A stretch of 64,000 bases of DNA from Nanohaloarchaea archaeon B1-Br10_U2g21. Its GTDB lineage: Archaea > Nanohalarchaeota > Nanosalinia > Nanosalinales > Nanosalinaceae. The stretch covers positions 1 through 64,000 of the forward strand of contig LKMP01000002.1 of the NCBI GenBank assembly GCA_001563915.1. Direction: 5' to 3'. The notes beneath the pieces were generated by a model. That model did not search any database and was not told the origin of the DNA. It saw only the letters and a list, made by a program, of their open reading frames with translations. Positions 16,475 through 24,925 of this stretch are shown one piece after another (within the stretch, counting starts at the first letter, position 1; each line of letters opens with the position of its first letter). A program made the position numbers and the translations under genes.

Positions 16475-17350
16475 GTGGAAAAATATAAAGAAATAATTCC
16501 TGAGTACAAAGCCTTTCAAAAAGAAGTCGAGAAAGATCCAGTTGCATCAGTAAGAAGAAACAACCTCAAAGCAAGACCCGACTTTGAAGAAAAATTGGCG
16601 AAAGATTTCGAAGTTGAAAAATCGAGCTGGAACAAAGATGTATACAGACTGGGCAGAATTGACAATCCCGGAACTTCAATGCTTCACTGGCGCGGCGAAT
16701 ACTACGTACAGGAAGAATCAGCAACAGCACCTGTCGAAATTCTTAACCCTAAGCCAGGAGACCATGTACTTGATACATGTAGCGCTCCAGGCGGAAAAAC
16801 CACTCAAATAGCTGATAAAATAAACAATACCGGTATAGTAGTAGCGAATGAAAAATCTGGACAGAGGATGAAGAGTCTACACGCCAACGTATATAGGACC
16901 GGAGCATTTTCAGCGAACACATTGAACCTTGATGGCAGAAGAATACCTGAAGACACAGAATACGATAAAGTCTTAGTAGACGCACCTTGTAGTGGTGAAG
17001 GAAACAACTGCCGTAGAAAAGAAAAAGCAGCCAGCGAACAGCAGACAAAAGACATCTCAAAACTACAGGTAGACCTCTTGAAAAAAGCCTTAAACCTAGT
17101 AAAGCCTAGAGGCACATTAGTCTACTCAACATGTACTTTCTCACCTTGGGAGAACGAACAAGTCGTCTCAAAAGCTTTAAATGACACAACATCATTAGAA
17201 AGAATTAAATTAGATTTCAACCACTGTAGAGGCTTAGAAAGTTTTGAAGGCGAAGAATTCGGCAGCGAAATGGATAAAACCGTTAGAATTTACCCTCATC
17301 ATTTGAAATCAGGTGGCATGTATGTCGCAAAATTCAGAAAAAAAAGTTAA
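16475..17350 (+). CDS. RNA m5C methyltransferase (NOP2/Sun, RsmB/Trm4 type)
   Basis: 291 residues that methylate cytosine-5 of tRNA or rRNA. SAM-binding DTCSAPGGKTTQIADK at 100-115; the two catalytic cysteines are Cys172 in DAPCSGEG and Cys220 in YSTCTFSPWENE. The protein starts at GTG 16475 and lacks an N-terminal PUA domain. A separate small gene overlapping its end supplies a PUA-like domain that other NSUN proteins carry fused, suggesting a two-subunit enzyme. Confidence 0.88.
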   Translation: MEKYKEIIPEYKAFQKEVEKDPVASVRRNNLKARPDFEEKLAKDFEVEKSSWNKDVYRLGRIDNPGTSMLHWRGEYYVQEESATAPVEILNPKPGDHVLDTCSAPGGKTTQIADKINNTGIVVANEKSGQRMKSLHANVYRTGAFSANTLNLDGRRIPEDTEYDKVLVDAPCSGEGNNCRRKEKAASEQQTKDISKLQVDLLKKALNLVKPRGTLVYSTCTFSPWENEQVVSKALNDTTSLERIKLDFNHCRGLESFEGEEFGSEMDKTVRIYPHHLKSGGMYVAKFRKKS

Positions 17351-17732
17351 AAAATACCTAAAGAAGAGATTTGGAATAGAACCTGAAGGAGAATTTTACT
17401 ATAACGGAGATTACTGGTTCTGTCGAGAACCTAACGACAAATATGAGACTAACGGAATTAGAGCTGTCAGAGACATGGACATAGGACTCAAACCTACAAC
17501 TTATTTTTTACAGCTTATAGGCTCTCAAATTGAGAAAAATAAAGTAGACTTAGACAAAAAAGAATTAGAGGCCTTACTTAATGGAGAAATGATTGAGAGA
17601 ACTCTGAATGAGAAAGGTTATGTAGCGCTATTCTATGAGACTCGCTGTATTGGATGCGGACTATACAAAGATGAATTAGTGTCAAGCAGAGTACCTAAAG
17701 GCCGTGGAAAAGAGTTTCTAGGATTTCTTTAG
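17322..17732 (+). CDS. PUA-like RNA-binding protein, partner of the m5C methyltransferase
   Basis: 136 residues from the ATG at 17322, which has AGGTGG five bases upstream and lies 29 bases inside the methyltransferase gene. The C-terminal half, KGYVALFYETRCIGCGLYK then SSRVPKGRG, has the strand-Gly-x-Gly pattern ending in P-K-G-R-G found in the PUA-type domain attached to RsmF/NSUN-family methyltransferases. Coupled translation supports a complex with the upstream enzyme. Confidence 0.7.
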   Translation: MSQNSEKKVKKYLKKRFGIEPEGEFYYNGDYWFCREPNDKYETNGIRAVRDMDIGLKPTTYFLQLIGSQIEKNKVDLDKKELEALLNGEMIERTLNEKGYVALFYETRCIGCGLYKDELVSSRVPKGRGKEFLGFL

Positions 17733-17986
17733 CGGCTTTTATCAGCTATAGTCTCTGCAAGATATATTAGCATCATCAATCCTGTAGCCTGTGCTGCTAG
17801 AACGGTAGAATCAGTAGAAAATTCAAATAATGAATCTCCAAATCCTATATGCTCTTGAAGCAGGAAAAAGTTCATTCCTAATACAATAATGGTTGCTAAA
17901 TCAATTATAGTAGACTTCTCAAGATAACGTCCTAGCGAACCAAATATTCCTCCTTTATTATTGTTACCAAGGTCTAAACCTCCCAT
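17729..17986 (-). CDS. Small two-helix membrane protein
   Basis: 85 residues: a Gly/Asn-rich N terminus (GGLDLGNNNKGGIFG), a hydrophobic segment near 27-43 and a second near 65-80. No known motif. It overlaps the upstream gene's 3' end by four bases, tail to tail. Confidence 0.6.
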   Translation of the reverse strand: MGGLDLGNNNKGGIFGSLGRYLEKSTIIDLATIIVLGMNFFLLQEHIGFGDSLFEFSTDSTVLAAQATGLMMLIYLAETIADKSR

Positions 17987-18038
17987 AGAATTAATATCTC
18001 ATTTCTGTTATTTAAACTCGACTCAACTCTTCAAACCC

Positions 18039-18048
18039 TTTATAAATT
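18039..18048 (+). promoter_or_regulatory. TATA box of the 5S rRNA gene
   Basis: CTTTATAAAT is centred about 26 bases before the predicted 5S start at 18070. This spacing independently supports that 5' end. Confidence 0.7.
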
Positions 18049-18069
18049 TTAACTCCGCGTCTGTAATTG

Positions 18070-18183
18070 TTGGCGACCATAGCGAGGGGGTTACACCCGT
18101 ACCCATCCCGAACACGGAAGTAAAGTCCCTCAGCGATTCGAACAGTACTGCCTTCATGGCGGGACATTCGAAACGTTGCCACT
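18070..18183 (+). rRNA. rrf: 5S ribosomal RNA
   Basis: About 114 bases. The closing helix pairs GGCGAC near the 5' end with GTTGCC near 18174-18180. The internal block CCCATCCCGAACACGGAAGT is the universal 5S loop B/helix III sequence, and AGTACTG with the GGCGGGA region follows as expected. It stands alone with its own promoter; no 16S or 23S gene is nearby. Confidence 0.92.
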
Positions 18184-18246
18184 TATTTTTCCTTTTCCAC
18201 CTACATAAAAAAACAAGAAAATAATACTTTTTCTAGCACAGAAGAA

Positions 18247-19107
18247 ATGAACCTCACACGCACACTGAACAACGCAAAAATACTGGGCCTTTTAACTGGT
18301 ATGACAGGCCTGTTCATAGCAGCAGGATTTCTCATAGGAGGAACTACAGGAATGATTATAGGCCTGTTCTTTGCAGGAATTATGAATTTTGGAAGTTACT
18401 GGTACAGTGACAGAATTGTTCTGAAAATGTATAACGCAGAAAAAGTAAAGCCTGATGAAAGATCTCAACTATACACTTCAGTAGAGCAACTTGCTGAAAA
18501 TGCAGATATCCCTATGCCTGATCTTTACATATCTGATATGAACGCGCCTAACGCTTTTGCAACTGGGAGAAACCCTGAGCATGGTGTTGTCTGCATAACT
18601 CAAGGTCTTCTAAGAAATCTTGAAACGGATGAGATTGAAGCTGTAGTAGCCCATGAACTTGCACACATAAAAAATCGTGATACCTTAATTAATGCTGTAG
18701 TAGCTACAATTGCTGGGTCTATCGCAGTGATAGCCGAACTAGTTTTTTGGTCCGCACTTTTTGCAGGTAGAGATCAAGAGGGGGAATTGCTATCCGCAAT
18801 GGCCTTCATGATTTTGACTCCTTTAATCGCGACCGTGATTAGAATGTCTATTTCGAGAAAAATGGAATTTCGTGCCGACAGTGACGCAGTGAAGATTCAT
18901 GGCCAGAGAGAGGGACTTTCAAACGCTTTGAGAAAAATAAGCTCTGCAAACGAAAGACAAAGGAGAGGTCATAACTCTAAAGTGCAAGAAGCAGGTTCGA
19001 ACATGTTTATTTACAATCCCTTCGCCAGCGACAAATTTACGAAACTTTTCTCAACTCACCCAGATTTAGATTCGAGACTGGAGAATATTGAAGCCTCCAG
19101 TCTCTAA
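18247..19107 (+). CDS. htpX: HtpX family membrane metalloprotease
   Basis: 286 residues. Two N-terminal membrane helices (about 13-31 and 33-50), cytosolic domain with APNAFATGRNPEHGVVCITQG, zinc motif HELAH at 136-140, two further helices near 148-190, and RKMEFRADSDAV carrying the third zinc ligand Glu. HtpX proteins degrade misfolded membrane proteins. Length and order match the family fully. Confidence 0.93.
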   Translation: MNLTRTLNNAKILGLLTGMTGLFIAAGFLIGGTTGMIIGLFFAGIMNFGSYWYSDRIVLKMYNAEKVKPDERSQLYTSVEQLAENADIPMPDLYISDMNAPNAFATGRNPEHGVVCITQGLLRNLETDEIEAVVAHELAHIKNRDTLINAVVATIAGSIAVIAELVFWSALFAGRDQEGELLSAMAFMILTPLIATVIRMSISRKMEFRADSDAVKIHGQREGLSNALRKISSANERQRRGHNSKVQEAGSNMFIYNPFASDKFTKLFSTHPDLDSRLENIEASSL

Positions 19108-19111
19108 AAGT

Positions 19112-20074
19112 TTAAAGAGAAGTATGCTCACCGACTACTGCATCATTTAAATCCACTTCTTCAAGCTGAGAATTATTATCTATTATTGAATTCCTTATTT
19201 CGCTATCCTCAATATCTACATCGTGGAATACGATGACATTTTCAAGCTTAGAATTCTTGACTTTTGAGTTGCCCATAATGAACACGTTGTCGTTAAGTTC
19301 TGAATCTTCTGTGTCTCCCTTCACAATTTTTTCATCTATAACTGAAGCTTGTGCTTCAAGATATCCTTTAGGTGTGCCGACATCATGCCATTCTCCCTTA
19401 AAGCTGTAAGCATACATATCTGTCTGCTCATGAGCCCACTCAAGAAGCCTACCAGGCTCATCTAAGTACTGTTCTGCTGGCACATCAGTCTTGCTAAAGT
19501 GTTTTTCATATTTTTTAAACAGACTCAGCTGATCCTCAGGATAAAAATAACACGCGGTTGAAGCAAGTGTTGAAGGCGGCTCCTCAGGTTTTTCTTCGAA
19601 CCCTACAATTTTTTCTTTATCTGTATCTACTATACCAAACTGAGAGGCCTGTGCTAGATCATTTACATCAAAAACAACATTTGTAGGCGCATTTTTATCA
19701 AGCGAGAAGTCTACGAAGTCTTTGATTGAAAAGCTATAGTAATTGTCGCCGCCTATAATCAATAGGTCATCTTCAATTTCCTCGTCCTCCAGGATTTTAA
19801 TTATTGCTCCTATAGTACCAGGTTTTTCATCTTCTGAGTCTTGGTCTTCTACAATTATCCTGACGTTATCTCTGCCAGTAAGTTCAATATATTCTTCGAA
19901 ATCATCTGCAAACTTCTTATTAGTAGAAATTAAAACTTCATCAAAATCATCAAGCTCTTCAACAATATATTCTACTATAGGCTTATTTCCTAAAGGTAGA
20001 AGGGGTTTTGCACGGTCCTTTGTGATAGGCCATAATCGGGTTGCGTGACCTCCTGCAAGAATTACTGCTTTCAT
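19112..20074 (-). CDS. Sugar-1-phosphate nucleotidyltransferase
   Basis: 320 residues. ILAGGHATRLWPITKDRAKPLLPLG (from residue 5) is the nucleotide-binding loop of the RmlA/GlmU class, GGDNYY carries the metal-binding Asp, and GFEEKPEEP the product-contact Glu-Lys. The C-terminal 60 residues have the hexapeptide-like rhythm of a left-handed beta-helix (NVFIMGNSKVKNSKLENVIV) but no acetyltransferase length. It probably makes an NDP-sugar for surface glycans or protein glycosylation; the sugar is not decidable. Confidence 0.85.
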   Translation of the reverse strand: MKAVILAGGHATRLWPITKDRAKPLLPLGNKPIVEYIVEELDDFDEVLISTNKKFADDFEEYIELTGRDNVRIIVEDQDSEDEKPGTIGAIIKILEDEEIEDDLLIIGGDNYYSFSIKDFVDFSLDKNAPTNVVFDVNDLAQASQFGIVDTDKEKIVGFEEKPEEPPSTLASTACYFYPEDQLSLFKKYEKHFSKTDVPAEQYLDEPGRLLEWAHEQTDMYAYSFKGEWHDVGTPKGYLEAQASVIDEKIVKGDTEDSELNDNVFIMGNSKVKNSKLENVIVFHDVDIEDSEIRNSIIDNNSQLEEVDLNDAVVGEHTSL

Positions 20075-20106
20075 AATACAAAGTATTACCTTTCAGGTTT
20101 TAAACG

Positions 20107-21081
20107 TTAATCCAGTTCAAAACTGTGTTTTTCAGAACTATCAGCAGCAACCTTAATTTCATCTAGCAACTGACATTTTCTACACAGGTTCCCACTACAA
20201 GGCTCCCCACATTTATCGCATTCTTCAATCTGGTTATCCTTATCGTCCCAGTCAATATTATCTTCTACAAGATCAGAAATCTCTCTACCCTGCGATACTA
20301 TCGAGTATTTAATTCCCGGCATCTCGCTTTCCAACCTGTTAATAAAAGACTTTACTAGCGGTCTAAGAGAGGTTTCCTGCACGTGAGGACATCTATCAAT
20401 AACTCCTAAATCGTGGAGCCTTGAGTACAGTGCGATTTCTTTCTCCATCACATCTCTTAGAGGTTTTATACGCGGCGTGAATTTTTCATGATTAACAGGA
20501 TCTTTTTTAGGGCCTATCCGAGCCATTCGTTTCATATCGCCTTTAATATGATTCATAAGTATGGCTTGAGCTTCATCATCGAGATTATGTCCAATAGCCA
20601 TTTTATCAGCACCGACTTCTCTACAGAGTTTATTCAAGAGATCGCGTCTCATAATCCCGCAGTAAGTGCAGTTACCTTTAGCACCAGCATCAGCCACATC
20701 ATCCATTTTTAAATCATAATAATCGCTGTAACGGCCTATCTTCAATTCTATACCTAACTCATCACACATCTCCTTAGCAGCGCTTATCGACTCATCTCTA
20801 TATGGATCTATTCCTTCATGTACCGCTATCGCTACTATATCTATATCAGGCCTATCTCCAAAAATTTCTACAAGCTGTTCCAGCATAACTGCAGAGTCTT
20901 TTCCTCCTGAGAGGCCTACAGCTATTGTATCTCCTGATTCTACAAGATTTCCTTCTCTTATTGTTTTTTTGACTTTTTTGTTGATATCTATTGAGAAGTG
21001 TTTTTTGCATAATGCTCGGCCTTCATATTCTCGGCATATAACTGCTTCTTTGCCGCATTTGCTGCATTTATCATCCGCCAT
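20107..21081 (-). CDS. TtuA/Ncs6-type tRNA 2-thiolation enzyme
   Basis: 324 residues. An N-terminal zinc ribbon (Cys6/Cys9 with Cys25/His28), PP-loop ATP pyrophosphatase motif SGGKDS at 58-63, CTYCG for Fe-S binding, GHNLDDEAQA, and a C-terminal zinc region CDKCGEPC...LCRKC. This is the archaeal/eukaryotic group that thiolates U34 or U54 of tRNA with sulfur from a ubiquitin-like carrier. All expected cysteines are present. ThiI, another tRNA thiolase, is encoded 1.4 kb away. Confidence 0.9.
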   Translation of the reverse strand: MADDKCSKCGKEAVICREYEGRALCKKHFSIDINKKVKKTIREGNLVESGDTIAVGLSGGKDSAVMLEQLVEIFGDRPDIDIVAIAVHEGIDPYRDESISAAKEMCDELGIELKIGRYSDYYDLKMDDVADAGAKGNCTYCGIMRRDLLNKLCREVGADKMAIGHNLDDEAQAILMNHIKGDMKRMARIGPKKDPVNHEKFTPRIKPLRDVMEKEIALYSRLHDLGVIDRCPHVQETSLRPLVKSFINRLESEMPGIKYSIVSQGREISDLVEDNIDWDDKDNQIEECDKCGEPCSGNLCRKCQLLDEIKVAADSSEKHSFELD

Positions 21082-21143
21082 ATTTTGAAATTGGTCAGAA
21101 AGTTTTTAGTCTTCAACTAATTTAGTTCAGTAAACAGGAATTA

Positions 21144-21800
21144 TTACGAGTTGAGCACTGACCTCAATTCGGCTAGCTCTCTAATCCTATAAGTTGGATT
21201 CAGACCTTCTCTCTCATCATAACTTTGTACCAATACCGAGTCCACTCCCGCATTTTGTGCTGCGTTTACATCTGCAGAAGTATCTCCTATCATAACTGGT
21301 TTATCCGCTCCAATCTCATCAATAGCCTTTTCGAGCATGTATGAATGCGGCTTTTTTCTCTCTATATAAGTTTCAAAGCTATCAAGAGGCAAAGATTTTA
21401 CGACTTCAAACTGTTTTCTAAGATTGAAATGTTTAAGCGTTAGCTGTGTAGTTTTAAGCGGAGCATTCGTTGCCAGAGCAACAGGAACATCCATCTCATC
21501 AATTAGATTTTGTGCTTCCGGGAAAAGCCGGATAGCGCCGTGTTTTATCAAATTAGTTTTAGCATCTTGGACAGCATGTTCTACTTGCAATAGCTCCTCC
21601 ATGCTCATATTTTTTCTCTCCAGTAGCTCTTCTATCTGCGACATCTCAGTAGCCTGCACTACCTGTATAGCATCTTCTTTATCGAAGCTGTAACCTATTT
21701 CTTCTGCTTTTTTCATTCTGATTCTGTCCATCCATAAAAAGTTATTCAGGCCCGAATCAAGGATTACTCCGTCCATATCGAATATTACTAAGTCGTACAT
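21144..21800 (-). CDS. HAD superfamily phosphatase
   Basis: 218 residues. Motif I is FDMDGVILDSG with nucleophile Asp8 and acid Asp10; motif II is ALATNAPL; KKPHSYMLEKA carries motif III Lys; GDTSADVNAAQNAGV is motif IV. An alpha-helical cap of the phosphoglycolate-phosphatase/beta-phosphoglucomutase type lies between. Substrate unknown. Confidence 0.85.
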   Translation of the reverse strand: MYDLVIFDMDGVILDSGLNNFLWMDRIRMKKAEEIGYSFDKEDAIQVVQATEMSQIEELLERKNMSMEELLQVEHAVQDAKTNLIKHGAIRLFPEAQNLIDEMDVPVALATNAPLKTTQLTLKHFNLRKQFEVVKSLPLDSFETYIERKKPHSYMLEKAIDEIGADKPVMIGDTSADVNAAQNAGVDSVLVQSYDEREGLNPTYRIRELAELRSVLNS

Positions 21801-21913
21801 GCGTCTGAACCATTAGAATTGAATATTTTTAAATCCCCCATCACCCTTCACTATAATATCATTTCAATGCAGCAGAAGCTCGTTAAAGTTAATAAAACAT
21901 ATACCTTCACTGT

Positions 21914-22002
21914 GCCAGCGTGGCAGAGTCTGGCTGAACGCGGCAGATTCGAAATCTGCTGGGGCTTAACGCCCCTCCCCGGTTCAAATCCGGGCGCTGG
22001 CG
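21914..22002 (+). tRNA. tRNA-Ser (anticodon CGA)
   Basis: 89 bases, class II. Acceptor GCCAGCG at 21914-21920 pairs with CGCTGGC at 21995-22001; discriminator G. Anticodon loop TTCGAAA gives CGA. The long variable arm GGGGCTTAACGCCCC is the serine hallmark. No intron. Confidence 0.95.
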
Positions 22003-22112
22003 AGCTTCATTTTTAGTCCTAAACCTCTTACAAGAATTCCAACGCTATTGTTCCTGACCGCCACTCCTTTTAAAGTTTCAAGGCGCTTGTTTAATTCACG
22101 GTGCATATCACT

Positions 22113-22457
22113 ATGACAGAAGAAGATGATTTTGCAGGTCAAGAATTCGAATCAAACGAAACAGAAGAAACAACAGAAGATGTTGAAGAAGTAGAAGACG
22201 TTGAAGAAGACGTTGAAGAAACTGAAGAGATCGAAGAAGAAACAGTTGAAGAAGAATCGTCAGGAGACGACTTTGACAAACCTGTAAGCGAAGGAGACAC
22301 AGTAGAAGTAGAGATAGAAGATCTAGGAAGTAAAGGAGATGGAATAGCGCGTGTTGAAGGATTTGTAGTTTTCGTCCCTGGAGCTGAAGTCGGAGAAACT
22401 TACGACGTAGAAGTTACTTCCGTTGGGAACAAATTTGCCTTCGCAGAAATAATCTAG
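22113..22457 (+). CDS. TRAM-domain protein with acidic N-terminal tail
   Basis: About 114 residues. The first half is almost pure Glu/Asp/Val/Thr ([19 protein letters not shown]). The second half is a TRAM beta-barrel: [47 protein letters not shown]. Stand-alone TRAM proteins bind RNA and act as RNA chaperones in archaea. A GTG at 22101 is in frame, so the start is uncertain by four codons. ThiI follows four bases later on the same strand. Confidence 0.82.
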   Translation: MTEEDDFAGQEFESNETEETTEDVEEVEDVEEDVEETEEIEEETVEEESSGDDFDKPVSEGDTVEVEIEDLGSKGDGIARVEGFVVFVPGAEVGETYDVEVTSVGNKFAFAEII

Positions 22458-22460
22458 GCC

Positions 22461-23576
22461 ATGGATACCCTGGTAAGATACTCAGAAATCCATACCAAGA
22501 AAGGTAAATTCAGAAGTCAGCTGCTTCAAATACTGCGGCAACGAGTCCAAGACAAGCTGGAATACGAGGAAATCGGATTCGAAAAAGTATCTGCGAAAAG
22601 AGGCAGAATAATTGTAAGAGGTACTAGCCCAGATAGTGCTGAGAAAATAGCACAATTACCAGGGGTTAGCTCAGCCTCCCACGCAATTGTGACTGATCCC
22701 CATTTATGTAATTTGAAAGAATCCGTACCTTTAGACGTAGGCGAGAGTTTCGGCGTTAGAGTCAAAACTAGAAATATAGAAACATCAAGCAGCGAACTGG
22801 AACAGCAACTAGGATCCTACATACAAAATGAGACTGGCGCCGCAGTAGACCTTGAAGAACCTGAGACTTGGATACGCCTTGAAGTAACCTCTGAAAAAGC
22901 TTATATTTTCACAGAAGTACTTGAAGGTCCTGGCGGCATACCTGCCGCAAGTCAAGGCAAATATATTGCTTTAATAAGCGGAGGAATAGATTCTCCTGTA
23001 GCGGCTTATAAGATGATGGTTCGTGGTGCAGATATTTTTCCAGTATATTTCTATAACAGACCTTATGCGGCTGAAGACCACTTACTAAGGTTTCAGAAAG
23101 TATTAGAAGAGCTAAAAAAATTCCACCCTGGTAAAACTTGGGATTATGCAGTAATTGATATGGAGAAAGCAAACAAAAAACTGCAAGATGTTAGTAAAGG
23201 CCGCATGGTAGTTCATAGACGACTGATGTTTGAAGCTGCAGAAAAATTGAGGCAAGAAGAAGGTTTTGATGGTATTGTCACTGGAGAAGCTCTGGGACAG
23301 AAGTCTTCACAAACTCCTCAGAATTTGTTCACTTCTTCACATGACTTACCAGTTTACAGACCTCTAATTGGATTTAACAAAAATAGTATTATTGAAATCT
23401 CTAAAAGGATAGAAACTTATTCTCTATCTGAGATTAACTCTTCTTGTGCCAGAATGGCTCCAAACAGTCCTTCGACTAATCTAAGTATTGATGATTTAGA
23501 ACAGTTGAAAGATGAAGTCTGTTTTGAAGAATTACTAACTAACATGATGGCTTCCTCTGATGTGAGGCAGAGCTAA
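22461..23576 (+). CDS. thiI: ThiI tRNA 4-thiouridine synthase
   Basis: 371 residues: N-terminal ferredoxin-like region and THUMP domain (about 1-160), then PP-loop SGGIDSP at 173-179 with the AAYKMM...FPVYFYNRP continuation specific to ThiI. The C-terminal INSSCARMAPNSPSTN matches the ThiI Cys-x-x-x-P block. There is no rhodanese domain, as usual for archaea. It installs s4U8 in tRNA. It is probably co-transcribed with the TRAM gene just upstream. Confidence 0.92.
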   Translation: MDTLVRYSEIHTKKGKFRSQLLQILRQRVQDKLEYEEIGFEKVSAKRGRIIVRGTSPDSAEKIAQLPGVSSASHAIVTDPHLCNLKESVPLDVGESFGVRVKTRNIETSSSELEQQLGSYIQNETGAAVDLEEPETWIRLEVTSEKAYIFTEVLEGPGGIPAASQGKYIALISGGIDSPVAAYKMMVRGADIFPVYFYNRPYAAEDHLLRFQKVLEELKKFHPGKTWDYAVIDMEKANKKLQDVSKGRMVVHRRLMFEAAEKLRQEEGFDGIVTGEALGQKSSQTPQNLFTSSHDLPVYRPLIGFNKNSIIEISKRIETYSLSEINSSCARMAPNSPSTNLSIDDLEQLKDEVCFEELLTNMMASSDVRQS

Positions 23577-23625
23577 AGCTTTAAAGGTAAAAAGGTTTAT
23601 AAGTTATCCGACTTGGTGTTGGAGT

Positions 23626-23913
23626 ATGGGGTTGAAAGAGCGTAAAACAGAGGCCGAAGCAGTACTTGACTCTGCCGAAATGACTATTGAGACTTTTGGT
23701 AGAAGTAGTAAGGCTGCTAGCAAGCTTGAATCGAAAATCTCACAGTTGGAGATGGAGTTACAGGACCCTGATTCCGAGTCTAAGCTGAAGAGTTTGATAA
23801 AAGATGTACGAGACTTGATGGAAGATGTACAAGAATCAGGATCGGAATTTATTCCAGAAGGACCTGAAGAAGCTCCTGGAGACATGATGGATGACGAAAT
23901 GCCTCCTCTGTGA
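23626..23913 (+). CDS. Small coiled-coil acidic protein
   Basis: 95 residues. A helical segment (about 3-75) with Leu/Ile heptads (KLESKISQLEMELQ, KSLIKDVRDLMEDVQ) is followed by a short Pro/Asp tail (EGPEEAPGDMMDDEMPPL). No family recognised. TTTATAAG at 23596-23603 is centred 26 bases before the ATG, so it has its own leaderless promoter. Confidence 0.6.
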   Translation: MGLKERKTEAEAVLDSAEMTIETFGRSSKAASKLESKISQLEMELQDPDSESKLKSLIKDVRDLMEDVQESGSEFIPEGPEEAPGDMMDDEMPPL

Positions 23914-23955
23914 AAAAGACTAGAACTATAAACACATATTTCCCAATTTTTCTTT

Positions 23956-24540
23956 ATGGAAAACTGTCCTTTCTGTCAATTAATACAGAATCCAGATCAG
24001 TTAATTTTAGTCGGAGAGACTGATAACTTCTATGCTTGGCTTGAAGTAAGCCCCCGAGCTAAGGGCCACACCATGGTTGTGCCCAAGGATCATACAGAAA
24101 ACTTAATGGAATTGGAGCCCTCGGAGTACAAAGAATGCATGAAATTGGTGAGAGAAGTAATGGAGAAAGCAATAGAAGGATTAGGTGCAGAAGGAGTATC
24201 AGTAGCGATGAATGTTATGGAAGCTGGAGGACAAATGCTGCCTCATGCATACATAATTATTTTTCCGCGTTTTTCAGATGACGAATCATCAGGGACTCCG
24301 GCAGGAGCAGCATTTCCTCATAGAGAGGATTTACAGGGAGAGCAAAAATTAAGAGAGATAAGTGATCAGATGACCTCTGTACAAGTAGAATTCGAAACAG
24401 AAGTCAAAGAACCTCATCCCGACTCACAGAAATTCAAAGAAGATTCCAAGAAAAATAAAGAAATAGAAGATGAGAATGAAGACTCTGGAGATGACGGAAC
24501 TAGAACTATGAAGCGCGGACACTCCATTCAGTGGGAATAA
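23956..24540 (+). CDS. HIT-domain protein with two of three triad histidines replaced
   Basis: 194 residues. The N terminus CPFCQLI (Cys4, Cys7) and KGHTMVVPKDHTENLMEL are clear HIT features, and the zinc-ligand pattern is intact. The defining triad H-x-H-x-H reads His97-Ala-Tyr99-Ile-Ile101, so the middle, catalytic histidine is Tyr and the third is Ile; the flanking Pro and the PRF after the triad are conserved. A charged C-terminal tail of about 85 residues follows. It is likely a nucleotide-binding rather than hydrolysing HIT protein. Confidence 0.8.
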   Translation: MENCPFCQLIQNPDQLILVGETDNFYAWLEVSPRAKGHTMVVPKDHTENLMELEPSEYKECMKLVREVMEKAIEGLGAEGVSVAMNVMEAGGQMLPHAYIIIFPRFSDDESSGTPAGAAFPHREDLQGEQKLREISDQMTSVQVEFETEVKEPHPDSQKFKEDSKKNKEIEDENEDSGDDGTRTMKRGHSIQWE

Positions 24541-24569
24541 ATATAAACTTTTACTACTATATAGTAACC

Positions 24570-24893
24570 ATGAGTTTCTTAGAAAAAATCGGAGTACTGC
24601 CAATAGCTGCTGTTGGAGGCTACTTAGCCTACAAGCATGGAAAGAGCTTAACAGACGAATATAGAGAACCCTTAAGCGCAACTATAGAAGCCACAGAAGG
24701 TTACGAAAATGGAGCTCAAGCACTAGGAGCAGGATTTAATGAACTCCTATATCAAAACGAAGAGAACGAGTCTTTCCTCAGTACTACAGCCAAAACTGCA
24801 GCAAGCGCAAGTCTCCTTGGTTACAGCGCCTACGTTCTCGCAGGAAGACCTAAAATGACTTTTGACGAGGTCGACGAAGCCCTAGAAGAATAA
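24570..24893 (+). CDS. Small hypothetical protein with short hydrophobic segments
   Basis: 107 residues from the ATG at 24570. ATATAAAC near 24541 lies about 27 bases upstream, which fixes this start and indicates a leaderless mRNA. One moderately hydrophobic segment near 6-20 and another near 75-92 (TAASASLLGYSAYVLAG) suggest a membrane hairpin. Acidic elsewhere; no known motif. Confidence 0.6.
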   Translation: MSFLEKIGVLPIAAVGGYLAYKHGKSLTDEYREPLSATIEATEGYENGAQALGAGFNELLYQNEENESFLSTTAKTAASASLLGYSAYVLAGRPKMTFDEVDEALEE

Positions 24894-24925
24894 TGCTTTT
24901 AACAGTCTAATCTGTCTGTACATAT

